Source: a bacterium (GTDB lineage Bacteria > Cyanobacteriota > Vampirovibrionia > Obscuribacterales > Obscuribacteraceae). From it: 8,904 bases of DNA. The notes under the pieces were generated by a model. That model was not told the origin of the DNA and searched no databases. It saw only the letters and a list, made by a program, of their open reading frames with translations. Location of the stretch: contig JAUIJG010000212.1 in assembly GCA_030431355.1 (NCBI GenBank), positions 1 through 8,904 of the forward strand. The letters run 5' to 3'. The translations under genes were made by a program, and so were the position numbers. Shown one piece after another: positions 1-8,591 of this stretch. How positions within the stretch are numbered: the stretch's first letter is position 1; every line of letters begins with the position of its first letter.

Positions 1-1
1 T

Positions 2-1258
2 AAGCAAAGCCTGGACCCGGATAAACTCAAGAGAATGAAACTCCTTGACAAAGGGGATTATATCGGAGTCACCGGAACCATTCGCAGAACAAAAGCAGGA
101 GAACTTTCGGTCAAAGTCACCGACTATGAAGTGCTTTGCAAATCGCTTCTGCCCTTACCTGATAGCTGGGAAGGTTTCACCGATGTGGAAGCCCGCTATC
201 GGCAACGCTATGTGGACATGATCATAAACACGGAGGTTCGGCAAACCCTCAAGAAGAGAAGCCTGACCATCCGCTCAATTCGCAGGTTTCTTGATGACAG
301 AGACTTTCTGGAGATTGAAACACCGGTACTTCAAGTGGAAGCCGGTGGCGCCGATGCCAGACCCTTTGTCACCTACCACAACACTTTGCACCTCGATCTC
401 TATCTGAGAATCGCCACCGAGCTGCATCTGAAGAGATTGATAGTGGGCGGCTTTGAAAGGGTCTATGAAATCGGGCGCATCTTCAGAAATGAGGGAATCA
501 GCCCAAGACACAATCCTGAATTCACCATGCTGGAGATGTACTGCGCCTACGGCGACTACAACGATCTGATGAAATTCACGGAAGAGATGCTTGAGACCTG
601 CGCCAGGGATGTTACCGGCGGTGTGGACCTCGAGTACCAGGGTGAGAAGATAAACTTCCAGGGACCTTTCCGAAAAGTGCGCATGGCTGACGCCATCAAA
701 GAGGTGACAGGAATCGACACCACCACATTGAATTCCTTTGAAGATGCCAAAGAAGCCGCTTCCGGACTGGGTATTCATCTGGACAAAGAATCTACTAAGG
801 GTGAAGTGATCAATACGATCTTCGAAGAAAAAGTTGAATCGACTTTGATTCAACCGACCTTTATCATCGACTATCCAGTGGAGATTTCACCGCTGACCAA
901 AGCTCACAGAACAAACTCTGGCGAAGTAGAGCGTTTCGAACTCTTTGTCTTCGGTAGAGAGCTAGCCAATGGATATAGCGAACTCACCGACCCCCTGGAC
1001 CAGAGAGAACGGCTTGAAGTGCAAGCGAATAAAAAAGATGCCGGAGACGATGAAGCCACCCAGGTGGACCTTGATTTTGTCACCGCCATGGAATACGGCA
1101 TGCCGCCCACCATGGGCATAGGAATCGGCATTGACCGTCTGGTTATGTTTCTGACGGACTCCGCCTCTATTCGCGATGTAATCGCTTTTCCGACCATGAA
1201 GCCTCTGGGAGCTACCGGATCGAAAGAGAGCGAAGACGAATCGGAAGAGAATAGCTGA
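2..1258 (+). CDS. lysS: Lysyl-tRNA synthetase, class II (5' end cut by window)
   Basis: Charges tRNA-Lys with lysine using ATP, in the cytoplasm. The reading frame is open from base 2, so the ATG at 35 is an internal Met and the true start lies upstream. What remains is the end of the OB-fold anticodon-binding domain ([13 protein letters not shown], near 101-140) followed by the complete class II catalytic core. Motif 1 is around 269-330 ([18 protein letters not shown]). Motif 2 is around 451-540 ([15 protein letters not shown] then [11 protein letters not shown]). Motif 3 is around 1112-1155 ([14 protein letters not shown]). The bacterial LysRS signatures [10 protein letters not shown] and PLTKAHR are also present. 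The protein ends with a short acidic Ser/Glu-rich tail after motif 3 ([11 protein letters not shown]), slightly longer than the usual end. It stops at TGA 1256-1258. The next gene is convergent and I see no clear terminator between them. Identity is near certain. Only the N-terminal portion is missing. Confidence 0.97.
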   Translation, partial: KQSLDPDKLKRMKLLDKGDYIGVTGTIRRTKAGELSVKVTDYEVLCKSLLPLPDSWEGFTDVEARYRQRYVDMIINTEVRQTLKKRSLTIRSIRRFLDDRDFLEIETPVLQVEAGGADARPFVTYHNTLHLDLYLRIATELHLKRLIVGGFERVYEIGRIFRNEGISPRHNPEFTMLEMYCAYGDYNDLMKFTEEMLETCARDVTGGVDLEYQGEKINFQGPFRKVRMADAIKEVTGIDTTTLNSFEDAKEAASGLGIHLDKESTKGEVINTIFEEKVESTLIQPTFIIDYPVEISPLTKAHRTNSGEVERFELFVFGRELANGYSELTDPLDQRERLEVQANKKDAGDDEATQVDLDFVTAMEYGMPPTMGIGIGIDRLVMFLTDSASIRDVIAFPTMKPLGATGSKESEDESEENS

Positions 1259-1390
1259 TTCGGCACCTTTCAAGATACTGATATCATCACCGGTGACTAT
1301 CATGAATGGTATCACCTGGTTCGTCTCAGGCTTTAAATCAAATCAGAAAAAAAATTCGCTATTCATAAGGTCCTACTTTGGATCGAGATT

Positions 1391-1765
1391 TTAGTGCGGC
1401 TCTGAGGTACTTATGAAATCATCGCCCGTAAACCAGCCGAATCCTTTTGCCTTGCCTTTCAATCCCGATAGGTTCGCAAGCTCTCCAGCACCGGCAAAAG
1501 AGCTTTGAAGTCCCCGTCCTCTTTCATCTTCAAATAGTTTAAAGATGACACCATCCTTCAAATTCCACTGCAGGGAAGAGATTCGGTCGGCAAAACTCAA
1601 CTCCGAGAGCGGATGGACTTTGCTTGGCAGAAAGTCCTCAAGCACCAACTCCCGCCGAATACTCAAGTCACCGAAATCATCCTTATCGAAAAAAACAACG
1701 CTGTTCTCCTTCAGATTTGAGGTGCTTGTCTTTTGATTAAATTTCGATCTATTCATGGTTATCAT
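1391..1765 (-). CDS. Small beta/gamma-crystallin-like protein
   Basis: A 124-residue protein without signal peptide or membrane segment. Two halves resemble Greek-key motifs of the beta/gamma-crystallin superfamily. The first has VVFFDKDDFGD (residues 23-33) and then ADRISS (59-64), close to the (N/D)(N/D)xx(S/T)S calcium-site signature, running into LQWNL (65-69). The second has VIFKLFEDERGRG (73-85), then a Gly-rich stretch and KGFGWF (107-112). In known members such motifs bind calcium and stabilise the fold; calcium binding here is inference. The start could be ATG 1765 or ATG 1756: an AGAAG at 1769-1765 lies 8 nt before the latter, while the former has only a weak GACAGAAG directly before it. 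It runs convergent to lysS and divergent from the gene at 1922. The opposite strand carries only a shorter open frame in this region. The gene assignment is moderately sure; the family rests on recalled motifs and needs a profile search. Confidence 0.6.
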   Translation of the reverse strand: MITMNRSKFNQKTSTSNLKENSVVFFDKDDFGDLSIRRELVLEDFLPSKVHPLSELSFADRISSLQWNLKDGVIFKLFEDERGRGLQSSFAGAGELANLSGLKGKAKGFGWFTGDDFISTSEPH

Positions 1766-1788
1766 CTTCTGTCGGTAATCTTCGTGCT

Positions 1789-1797
1789 TTCATAGCA
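1789..1797 (-). promoter_or_regulatory. Possible extended -10 promoter for the crystallin-like gene
   Basis: Read on the minus strand the bases are TGCTATGAA, which fits an extended -10 element (TGn followed by a TATAAT-like hexamer). Transcription would begin near 1782, leaving a leader of about 17-26 nt before the two candidate start codons. A TTGGCA lies upstream (1820-1815), but the 20-nt spacing is too long for a good -35. The nested inverted repeats at 1799-1846 sit immediately upstream, where a regulator could act. Confidence 0.3.
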
Positions 1798-1798
1798 T

Positions 1799-1846
1799 GG
1801 GCTGAGGGGAGCGGTGCCAAATTCGATGGCAAACTGCCATCAGCCC
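1799..1846. repeat. Nested and overlapping inverted repeats in a divergent intergenic region
   Basis: An outer pair GGGCTGA (1799-1805) and TCAGCCC (1840-1846) encloses an inner perfect hairpin, ATGGCA (1826-1831) with TGCCAT (1835-1840) and a 3-nt loop. The same TGGCA (1827-1831) can instead pair with TGCCA at 1815-1819, so two inner structures compete. GGCGCC (1847-1852) and a short T run (1858-1862) follow on the plus strand. The element lies between the divergent genes at 1765 and 1922. It may be an operator, or a transcribed switch or attenuator if a promoter lies to either side. Base pairing is seen directly; function is not. Confidence 0.5.
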
Positions 1847-1921
1847 GGCGCCCTGTATTTTTCACACCGTTCTTGATAAAGTCTATGAGTAGGCTACACA
1901 GAATCAAAGGGAATTTCTCAG

Positions 1922-2392
1922 ATGAGCATGGTCCGAATTTACCTTTATGGAGTCAACCAGTCAGTGGTTGTGCCAGTTATGGGAAGAACCGAAGACGGCA
2001 TGCTAGTCGAAATAGAGCCGGTGAAGCTCTTTGAAGTGTCAGACGTAAACTCATGGAAAACATTTGTCCTTGAACTTCTCGCCCGGGGACCGAAAGAGAT
2101 TAAAGCAAAAGATCAGTCGACCAATCCGGGCTCCGCGATTCTAGACAAATTGAATTTAGAGCGCTGGTCAGACTTCGAACGCTACGCAGTGATGTACATA
2201 TTGCACAAGGGTCCTAAGTTTATATCAGTATATTCAACTGGCAAGACGGAAGACGGAATGTGGACCCAGGGCAAATCCCACAGAACTTTCCACCCCCGTG
2301 CGCCACTGGATATAGTGGTATCGGAGATGGTCGGCGATATCCTCAAAGAGCCCGAAGCTTTGAAGAAAGAGCCCAAACTCCTGTTAGGTTAA
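1922..2392 (+). CDS. Uncharacterised 156-residue protein
   Basis: I do not recognise the family. The protein is soluble, without signal peptide or membrane helix, and has mixed alpha/beta character. Short motifs recur: GRTEDGM (21-27) and GKTEDGM (107-113), and between them RGPKEI (55-60) and KGPKFI (96-101). The order is therefore TEDGM, GPK, GPK, TEDGM, a mirror-like arrangement rather than a tandem duplication. The start at 1922 is supported by AAAGGGA at 1906-1912 with a 9-nt spacer; the second Met at 1928 would be too far from it. A weak promoter candidate is TTGATA (1873-1878) with TACACA (1895-1900), spacing 16. The gene is divergent from the crystallin-like gene and convergent with the kinase gene, whose end is 57 nt away. 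The ribosome site and the conserved-looking motifs make it a likely real gene. Confidence 0.75.
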   Translation: MSMVRIYLYGVNQSVVVPVMGRTEDGMLVEIEPVKLFEVSDVNSWKTFVLELLARGPKEIKAKDQSTNPGSAILDKLNLERWSDFERYAVMYILHKGPKFISVYSTGKTEDGMWTQGKSHRTFHPRAPLDIVVSEMVGDILKEPEALKKEPKLLLG

Positions 2393-2449
2393 GGCTAAGA
2401 CCAAGAGCCAGATTGAGACCTATTCAAGCCGCCCTTGATCTACTAAACT

Positions 2450-4501
2450 TCAAGATTTCTTTCTCTTCAAGTTGTACTGGCGTTCAAACTCTTTGAATGC
2501 GTTCTGATCGGCCTGCTCCGATTTATTTTGTGCCTTTAAAAGCGCCGCCAGAGTGAGATAGTTCTCCTTGGTCCTCACTAGATCGTCCCGGCTTTTCGAA
2601 ACTGCAATTGCTCTGCGAATCTCTTCTTCTGCAGTATGCAACTTACCCATATCCCAACTTGTGTAGCATTGCCAGCGGAGAGCCTCTTCAAGTTCGAACA
2701 ATTTTTCCTGTTTCAAATCCGGGTCCATGGCTTCCACGAGAATTTGCACCTGGTGAGCGCAATCATGAGCCTTGAACGCAAGTTGCCATCTCTCCTTTTG
2801 ATTCAATTTATTGCTGTCCACAAAGTTGCCTTTGAGCAATCTGGCACTCTCCAGAAGGACAATTACTCTGACCCAGTCCGGAGCCGCGAAACTATTGCCG
2901 GCCTTAATTCCTCGTGAATAGGCTTTGAGAGCCTCCTCCTTATTTCCAGCCTTCTTGTGGCAATAACCACCGTAATAGTGAAAAAGCACCAGATGTGCAC
3001 CAAACACAGAATCCTTTTCAAAATGCTTGAAGGCATCTTCTAACTGTTTCACTTCAGTCAGGTGCTTCTGGTAGAAACGGAAACCTTCTTCATACTTCCA
3101 AATGCTTTTGTAAGCGTAGACAGTTCGCATGAGAAGAGCCACCTTCAATTTCTCCGATTCAGGCTCATCACTCAACTCTTTGAGATACTTTTTGTAGACT
3201 GGCACAGACATGGCAAGAACGTCATGCCCTCCAGCATAATTGGCAAGCAACAGCTCCGCTATGGCTTTCTCGGCGCTCTCGCTCAAACTTGATGATGAAG
3301 CCTTATCAGCCACGAACAACTTCTCGCGAATCTCATCCGGCATCAATGAAGAGAAACTAAAGACACAGAGAGCTATCGCCATCATCAGTAATACCGCTGT
3401 CAAAGATTCGAATTTAAATTTCTTCTCTCCGATCTTAAAGGTATTCGCTCCGAGCATGTTATCCCTGGCACTTACCAGCGCTTGCCTGAGTTCGAGACAA
3501 GACTGAAATCGCAAGTCAGGATCCTTTTCCAGGCATCGCATCACAATTGCTGATAGAGAATCCGGAATCTCAGTTTTAAGTTGAAGCTCTGACAAAGCGC
3601 GGGGGCTTGAGTTAAGCTGCATTTCCAGAACGGTCATTATGTTATGGCCAGCAAACGCCTGCTTTCCGGAAAGGGCTTCGTACATAACGCAGCCAAGGGC
3701 ATAAACATCGGTGCGGGCATCAACGGTGGTGCCCTGACATTGCTCAGGGCTCATGTAAGCCGGACTGCCGAAGACTTCCCCTGTCTGGGTGAGCATCTGC
3801 ATATTGCCGCCGAGATCTTCGATTTTGGCGATACCAAAATCGACCACCTTGGGCAATCGCTCTCCTTCCGGGGTTCTAGTCACAATTATATTGGTCGGCT
3901 TCAGGTCCCGGTGCACCACCCCCATTTTGTGAGCGTATTCCAGACCAGTACAGACCGGCTCAAACACTTCAAAGAAACGCTCCAGGCTTACCCTTCCTTG
4001 CCTCCAGGATTCTACCTGCCCAAGGGAATTCCCGGAGATCTCATCAAGCAATAGCGAACCTTCAAGAAACTCCATCACTATAAATGGCTCGCCATCCTCT
4101 GAAATACCGCAATCATAAACAGTAACCAGATTCGGGTGCTTCAGCTCCGCGCAGGCACGAGCTTCTTGCTCGAAGCGCTTCATTATGGACTCTTCTTCCA
4201 CCAGTTCATGGCGCAATACTTTGAGCGCCACTCTATTATTCAAGACAATATGACTGGCATCATAAACGGTGCCCATACCACCGACACCGATTACCCCTTT
4301 GATCACATAGCGCCCTGCCACGATATGACCAACCTGGTGAGCCCCCACCTGGAAGATCTGCTGGCTTGTTTTGGGCTGGCTATTATCTTGTTGGCCAGCT
4401 GCGTTCTCCACAAAGACCGTACGACAGGAGCATTCTTGCTGTCCCAGTCCACACTTTTGACAAACAGAATCGGGGAGATTGGTTATGTTTTCATCGACCA
4501 T
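2450..4501 (-). CDS. Membrane Ser/Thr protein kinase with Cys cluster and TPR-like C-terminal region
   Basis: A 683-residue Hanks-type kinase (PknB-like catalytic domain). An N-terminal CxxC...CxC cluster (C14, C17, C24, C26) could bind zinc. The kinase domain spans about 65-345: Gly-loop GVGGMGTV (72-79), Lys94 in VALK, helix C Glu113, catalytic loop HRDLKPTN (197-204), DFG (221-223), activation segment to SPE (251-253), and DxxALG (265-270). All catalytic residues are present. One hydrophobic segment (about 367-386), preceded by KKFKF, predicts the kinase inside and the C-terminus outside. The outer part holds helical TPR-like repeats (503-535, 605-637 and perhaps 640-675) in place of PASTA domains, so it probably senses or binds a protein. 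The start is supported by GAGG (4513-4510), 8 nt ahead of ATG. It is the last of four closely spaced minus-strand genes, 68 nt after the preceding kinase gene. The target is unknown. Confidence 0.93.
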   Translation of the reverse strand: MVDENITNLPDSVCQKCGLGQQECSCRTVFVENAAGQQDNSQPKTSQQIFQVGAHQVGHIVAGRYVIKGVIGVGGMGTVYDASHIVLNNRVALKVLRHELVEEESIMKRFEQEARACAELKHPNLVTVYDCGISEDGEPFIVMEFLEGSLLLDEISGNSLGQVESWRQGRVSLERFFEVFEPVCTGLEYAHKMGVVHRDLKPTNIIVTRTPEGERLPKVVDFGIAKIEDLGGNMQMLTQTGEVFGSPAYMSPEQCQGTTVDARTDVYALGCVMYEALSGKQAFAGHNIMTVLEMQLNSSPRALSELQLKTEIPDSLSAIVMRCLEKDPDLRFQSCLELRQALVSARDNMLGANTFKIGEKKFKFESLTAVLLMMAIALCVFSFSSLMPDEIREKLFVADKASSSSLSESAEKAIAELLLANYAGGHDVLAMSVPVYKKYLKELSDEPESEKLKVALLMRTVYAYKSIWKYEEGFRFYQKHLTEVKQLEDAFKHFEKDSVFGAHLVLFHYYGGYCHKKAGNKEEALKAYSRGIKAGNSFAAPDWVRVIVLLESARLLKGNFVDSNKLNQKERWQLAFKAHDCAHQVQILVEAMDPDLKQEKLFELEEALRWQCYTSWDMGKLHTAEEEIRRAIAVSKSRDDLVRTKENYLTLAALLKAQNKSEQADQNAFKEFERQYNLKRKKS

Positions 4502-4569
4502 ATCGCCCGCCTCAAATCACTTGCGAAACCCCAGCTCCCGATTTCCCTATTTTGTCGCCTCTTTCCGGG

Positions 4570-5559
4570 TTAGAGGTAGTGTATACCCAGATTCATCAGT
4601 CCGGCAAGGTCATCGGCCACTTCTTCAAATGACTCATAGCCTTCCCCGCAATCTAAAAATCCGTCTTCATCGAAGCTGAGCTGCACCGCCTTCAACAAGA
4701 CATCTTCGATTTCATCGGGCAAGCCCGGTCTATACTCAGAGGGCGGCTTCGCTTTCACAATTTGGGAAAAATGGAAATTGCCCAGAGCTTCTTCTTCGTA
4801 CACAAGAGATAATATCTCATCGGAAACTTTTTCAAGATCATGATCTTTGGAATAAGAGACCTTTCTGAGTAAAGGCTTTCTGCAAGCGGCTTCCCACAAT
4901 AAAAATCCAAAAGCCAGCAGATCATCGGCGATCAGATGAGGATAGTATCTGGGAGTGGTGACAATCAAAGTCTTCTTGTCATTATCCGGGGTTGAATCGG
5001 GCTCGATAGAGCCAAAGTAACCGCAGTCCACCAGGATGACACCGTTGTCGGTGACTATCATATTGTCCGGTTTGACATCACCATGGTAACCAAACTCAGG
5101 ATTGCGACTGAGCCGATCCAGAGTAAGAGCCAGATTGCGAAAAACCGTAAGAGGAATAGGTCCGGCATTTAAATACTGCCGGAAAGAAGTACCGGTAATA
5201 AGCGGCATCGATATGTATGACTTGGAAGCCTCGTCAAAAGAATAGTCCTCAACGCTCACCATACCTTGATCTTGTATGGAACGTGTCCGGGCAACCTGGA
5301 TCTTCTGTATATGAATGGGTGAAGCTTCCTGGGGACTATAGCGATCCTGTCGCTTTATAAAGACCTGGGTAGGAACACTATCGTCTTTGCGATTCCCCTG
5401 AGCAGTGTAGGATCTGGGAATTTTAATTGCTTTGGTGCTCTGGCCCAGGCGGTCGGTCGCGCGAAAAACAAGTGAGAAAGTCCCCTCTCCCACAAGTTCT
5501 TGAATCGTGTATTCACCAACCTGAGTACCAATCAAATCATTCAGATACTGATTGGACAT
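4570..5559 (-). CDS. Atypical protein kinase-like protein with HGD catalytic loop
   Basis: A 329-residue soluble kinase-fold protein. Gly-loop GEGTFSLV (24-31) has Ser in place of the third Gly; AIK gives Lys46. The catalytic loop is HGDVKPDN (159-166), with Gly for the Arg of HRD but Asp161, Lys163 and Asn166 kept. The DFG position reads DCG (178-180), keeping the Mg-binding Asp. A classical APE motif is not visible; TPRYYP followed by DDLLAFGFLLWEA occupies that region. The usual helix C Glu seems to be Gln (about Q88) in a simple alignment, which I hold loosely. Enough residues remain for ATP binding and possibly catalysis, so it may be an active non-RD kinase or a weak, regulatory one. 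The C-terminal tail is acidic. AGGTAGG (5575-5569), 9 nt ahead of ATG, supports the start. It lies 30 nt after the DUF1292 gene and 68 nt before the second kinase gene, so probably one operon. No membrane segment. Confidence 0.88.
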   Translation of the reverse strand: MSNQYLNDLIGTQVGEYTIQELVGEGTFSLVFRATDRLGQSTKAIKIPRSYTAQGNRKDDSVPTQVFIKRQDRYSPQEASPIHIQKIQVARTRSIQDQGMVSVEDYSFDEASKSYISMPLITGTSFRQYLNAGPIPLTVFRNLALTLDRLSRNPEFGYHGDVKPDNMIVTDNGVILVDCGYFGSIEPDSTPDNDKKTLIVTTPRYYPHLIADDLLAFGFLLWEAACRKPLLRKVSYSKDHDLEKVSDEILSLVYEEEALGNFHFSQIVKAKPPSEYRPGLPDEIEDVLLKAVQLSFDEDGFLDCGEGYESFEEVADDLAGLMNLGIHYL

Positions 5560-5589
5560 AGTGAACTACCTACCTGGTCTCAGAAAAAT

Positions 5590-5907
5590 CTACTCTTCTT
5601 CGCTGACGGCAGCCCGGGCGATCTCTTCCACATGAGCGACAACTCGCTTGAATTCTTCGTCACTCTCGATGGTTCTAAAAATTGCCTGGTCGTCTTGTTG
5701 GATAAGACGCATGATCACGAGAGACTCTTCATCTTCTTCAGACTCTTCGGTATTCTCGGCAGACTCATCCTTGAGTTTTAGCAGGATCACATATCGATTT
5801 TCTTCGAAGTCAATTACATCCAGCATTTGACAGGCGTAAGCGGATCCATCCTCCCCTTCTAGGGTGATGATGGCTTCGTCCTGTTGGGTAGGGGGCTCGT
5901 TAGTCAT
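5590..5907 (-). CDS. DUF1292-family small acidic protein
   Basis: A 105-residue strongly acidic protein fitting the DUF1292 (YrzB-like) pattern known from Firmicutes and Cyanobacteria. It has ITLEGEDG then a strand pair with YACQMLDVIDFEENRYVILL (about 13-43), an acidic linker of Glu, Ser and Asp (48-62), then LVIMRLI (63-69) and a terminal helix beginning EEFKRVVAHVEE (84-95). The biochemical function of this family is not known to me. The start ATG at 5907 lies inside the end of the upstream channel gene, overlapping its last 8 nt (5900-5907), with GAGG (5918-5915) 7 nt ahead. Translational coupling to the channel is therefore likely. A short 30-nt gap leads to the atypical kinase gene. Acidic residues may serve protein or ion binding, but that is inference. 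Confidence 0.85.
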   Translation of the reverse strand: MTNEPPTQQDEAIITLEGEDGSAYACQMLDVIDFEENRYVILLKLKDESAENTEESEEDEESLVIMRLIQQDDQAIFRTIESDEEFKRVVAHVEEIARAAVSEEE

Positions 5908-6910
5908 AGTTTTTCCTCAGATTTCCCTGTGATGCGAGCTTGGTCAATCTATTAAGCTCTTGCTGTGCTCCTAATGCTATCAGTTCATCACCGGCACCAA
6001 AAATTAGATCCGGTGAAGGATTTGTAATCAGCTTACCATTTTGATTGACAGCCAAGATCATAGCACCGGAAGCTTGCTTTATATTCGTCTCTCTTAAAGT
6101 ACGGCCAATCAGGGTCGACTCATCTGCGATGTGCACCTGCTCAAGCCGCAAGTCTTTACCCGGAGTATGCATTACAAAATCGAGAAATTGTGTAACAAGG
6201 GGATGGGTGACCGCAGCCGCCAGTCGCTTTCCGCAGATCACATATGGGGATATGACCATACGAGCACCGGCTCGCTTCAACTTAGCTTCCGAACCGGGAT
6301 TAGCGGATCTGGACACAATGTCAATATCTTCTTTCAAGCCTTTGGCTGTCAAGGCTATAAATGTATTCTGGGTGTCATCGGGAAGAGCACAAACTATTCC
6401 TCTGGCTTTGGTGATCTGTGCATCCAATAAAGCTTCGTCTGTGGATGCGTCCCCTTGCAGAACAAGCATGCCAAGATCCTCTGCCTCCCTGGCCACCTCC
6501 GGATCGGATTCAATCACTACAAAAGGAATTTTGTTTGACTTAAAGTGCTCAGCTACTTCCTGGCCGGTCCGCCCGAAACCACAGACAATCTGATGCCCCT
6601 GCAACTTGACAATTTTATATCGCATTCTTCCACCGAGATTTATGTCAATTAAGAGTTCTACCATATCCCCAAGGATGTAAAGGACCACACCGGCACCGAC
6701 AAGAATGAGCACTATCGAGTAGATTTTGCCGTTCGTGTCCAGGGGATATACTTCGCCATAACCCACCGTAGTCAAGGTGATCACGGTCATATATAGGGAA
6801 TCCAAAAAACTCCAACGTTCCACCAGCATGAATCCAATCGTGCCGACGATAACCAGCAAGATTAACTTCACGAAATCCGACAAAAACCGTTGAGTTTTGG
6901 GGTTATTCAA
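5900..6910 (-). CDS. Two-TM potassium channel with RCK (TrkA-N/TrkA-C) domains
   Basis: Inner-membrane K+ channel of the MthK/Kch type, 336 residues. TM1 is about 13-30, the pore helix about 35-47, the selectivity filter TVGYG is at 48-52, and TM2 is about 63-87 with glycines at 72 and 74 as a possible hinge. The cytoplasmic RCK domain starts with IVCGFGRTG (108-116), the GxGxxG nucleotide-binding turn, and the expected acidic residue after the second strand is E134 in VVIESD. A TrkA-C-type domain follows to the end (about 250-325). Gating by nucleotide or cation is known for the family and inferred here. The start is TTG at 6910: an in-frame TAG lies four codons upstream and the next ATG (M28) would remove TM1. 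Its ribosome site is weak (AGAAG at 6920-6916). It is first in the minus-strand cluster and overlaps the DUF1292 gene by 8 nt. Confidence 0.93.
   Translation of the reverse strand: MNNPKTQRFLSDFVKLILLVIVGTIGFMLVERWSFLDSLYMTVITLTTVGYGEVYPLDTNGKIYSIVLILVGAGVVLYILGDMVELLIDINLGGRMRYKIVKLQGHQIVCGFGRTGQEVAEHFKSNKIPFVVIESDPEVAREAEDLGMLVLQGDASTDEALLDAQITKARGIVCALPDDTQNTFIALTAKGLKEDIDIVSRSANPGSEAKLKRAGARMVISPYVICGKRLAAAVTHPLVTQFLDFVMHTPGKDLRLEQVHIADESTLIGRTLRETNIKQASGAMILAVNQNGKLITNPSPDLIFGAGDELIALGAQQELNRLTKLASQGNLRKNYD
6623..6634 (-). promoter_or_regulatory. Possible internal start for a free RCK domain
   Basis: Within the channel gene, Met96 (6625-6623) lies just after TM2 and just before the RCK nucleotide-binding fold. 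Bases GGTG (6634-6631) sit 5 nt ahead and could pair with the 16S rRNA tail. The archaeal MthK channel is known to make separate RCK subunits from an internal Met at the equivalent place. Whether this site is used is inference. Confidence 0.25.
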
Positions 6911-8579
<1,669 letters not shown>

Positions 8580-8591
8580 TCAAAGCCGCAA

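Larger units (their letters stand above)
2450..6910 (-). other. Probable four-gene operon: K+ channel, DUF1292, atypical kinase, TPR kinase
   Basis: Four co-directional genes run from 6910 to 2450 with an 8-nt overlap, then gaps of 30 and 68 nt, and no terminator-like hairpin with a T run in either gap. The promoter should lie in 6911-7139, though I find no convincing -35/-10 pair there. The downstream end is convergent with the gene ending at 2392. Co-transcription is inferred from spacing alone. Confidence 0.65.

Noticed and set aside
275..853. 192-residue minus-strand open frame inside lysS
   Set aside because: It is a shadow of the lysS coding frame with no ribosome site or recognisable domain.
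1280..1316. Palindromes GATATC and TCACCGGTGA plus a GGTGA/TCACC pair after lysS, considered as a terminator
   Set aside because: The stems are short or interrupted. An A run at 1347-1354 could serve only as a minus-strand T run, and no stable stem precedes it in that direction.
1545..1736. 63-residue plus-strand open frame opposite the crystallin-like gene
   Set aside because: It is short, low in complexity and rich in Ser and Lys, whereas the minus-strand frame is longer and shows family motifs.
2393..2449. Terminator between the convergent genes
   Set aside because: Only a 4-bp GGCT/AGCC pairing and a CTTCAAG repeat are visible, with no T run next to a stem.
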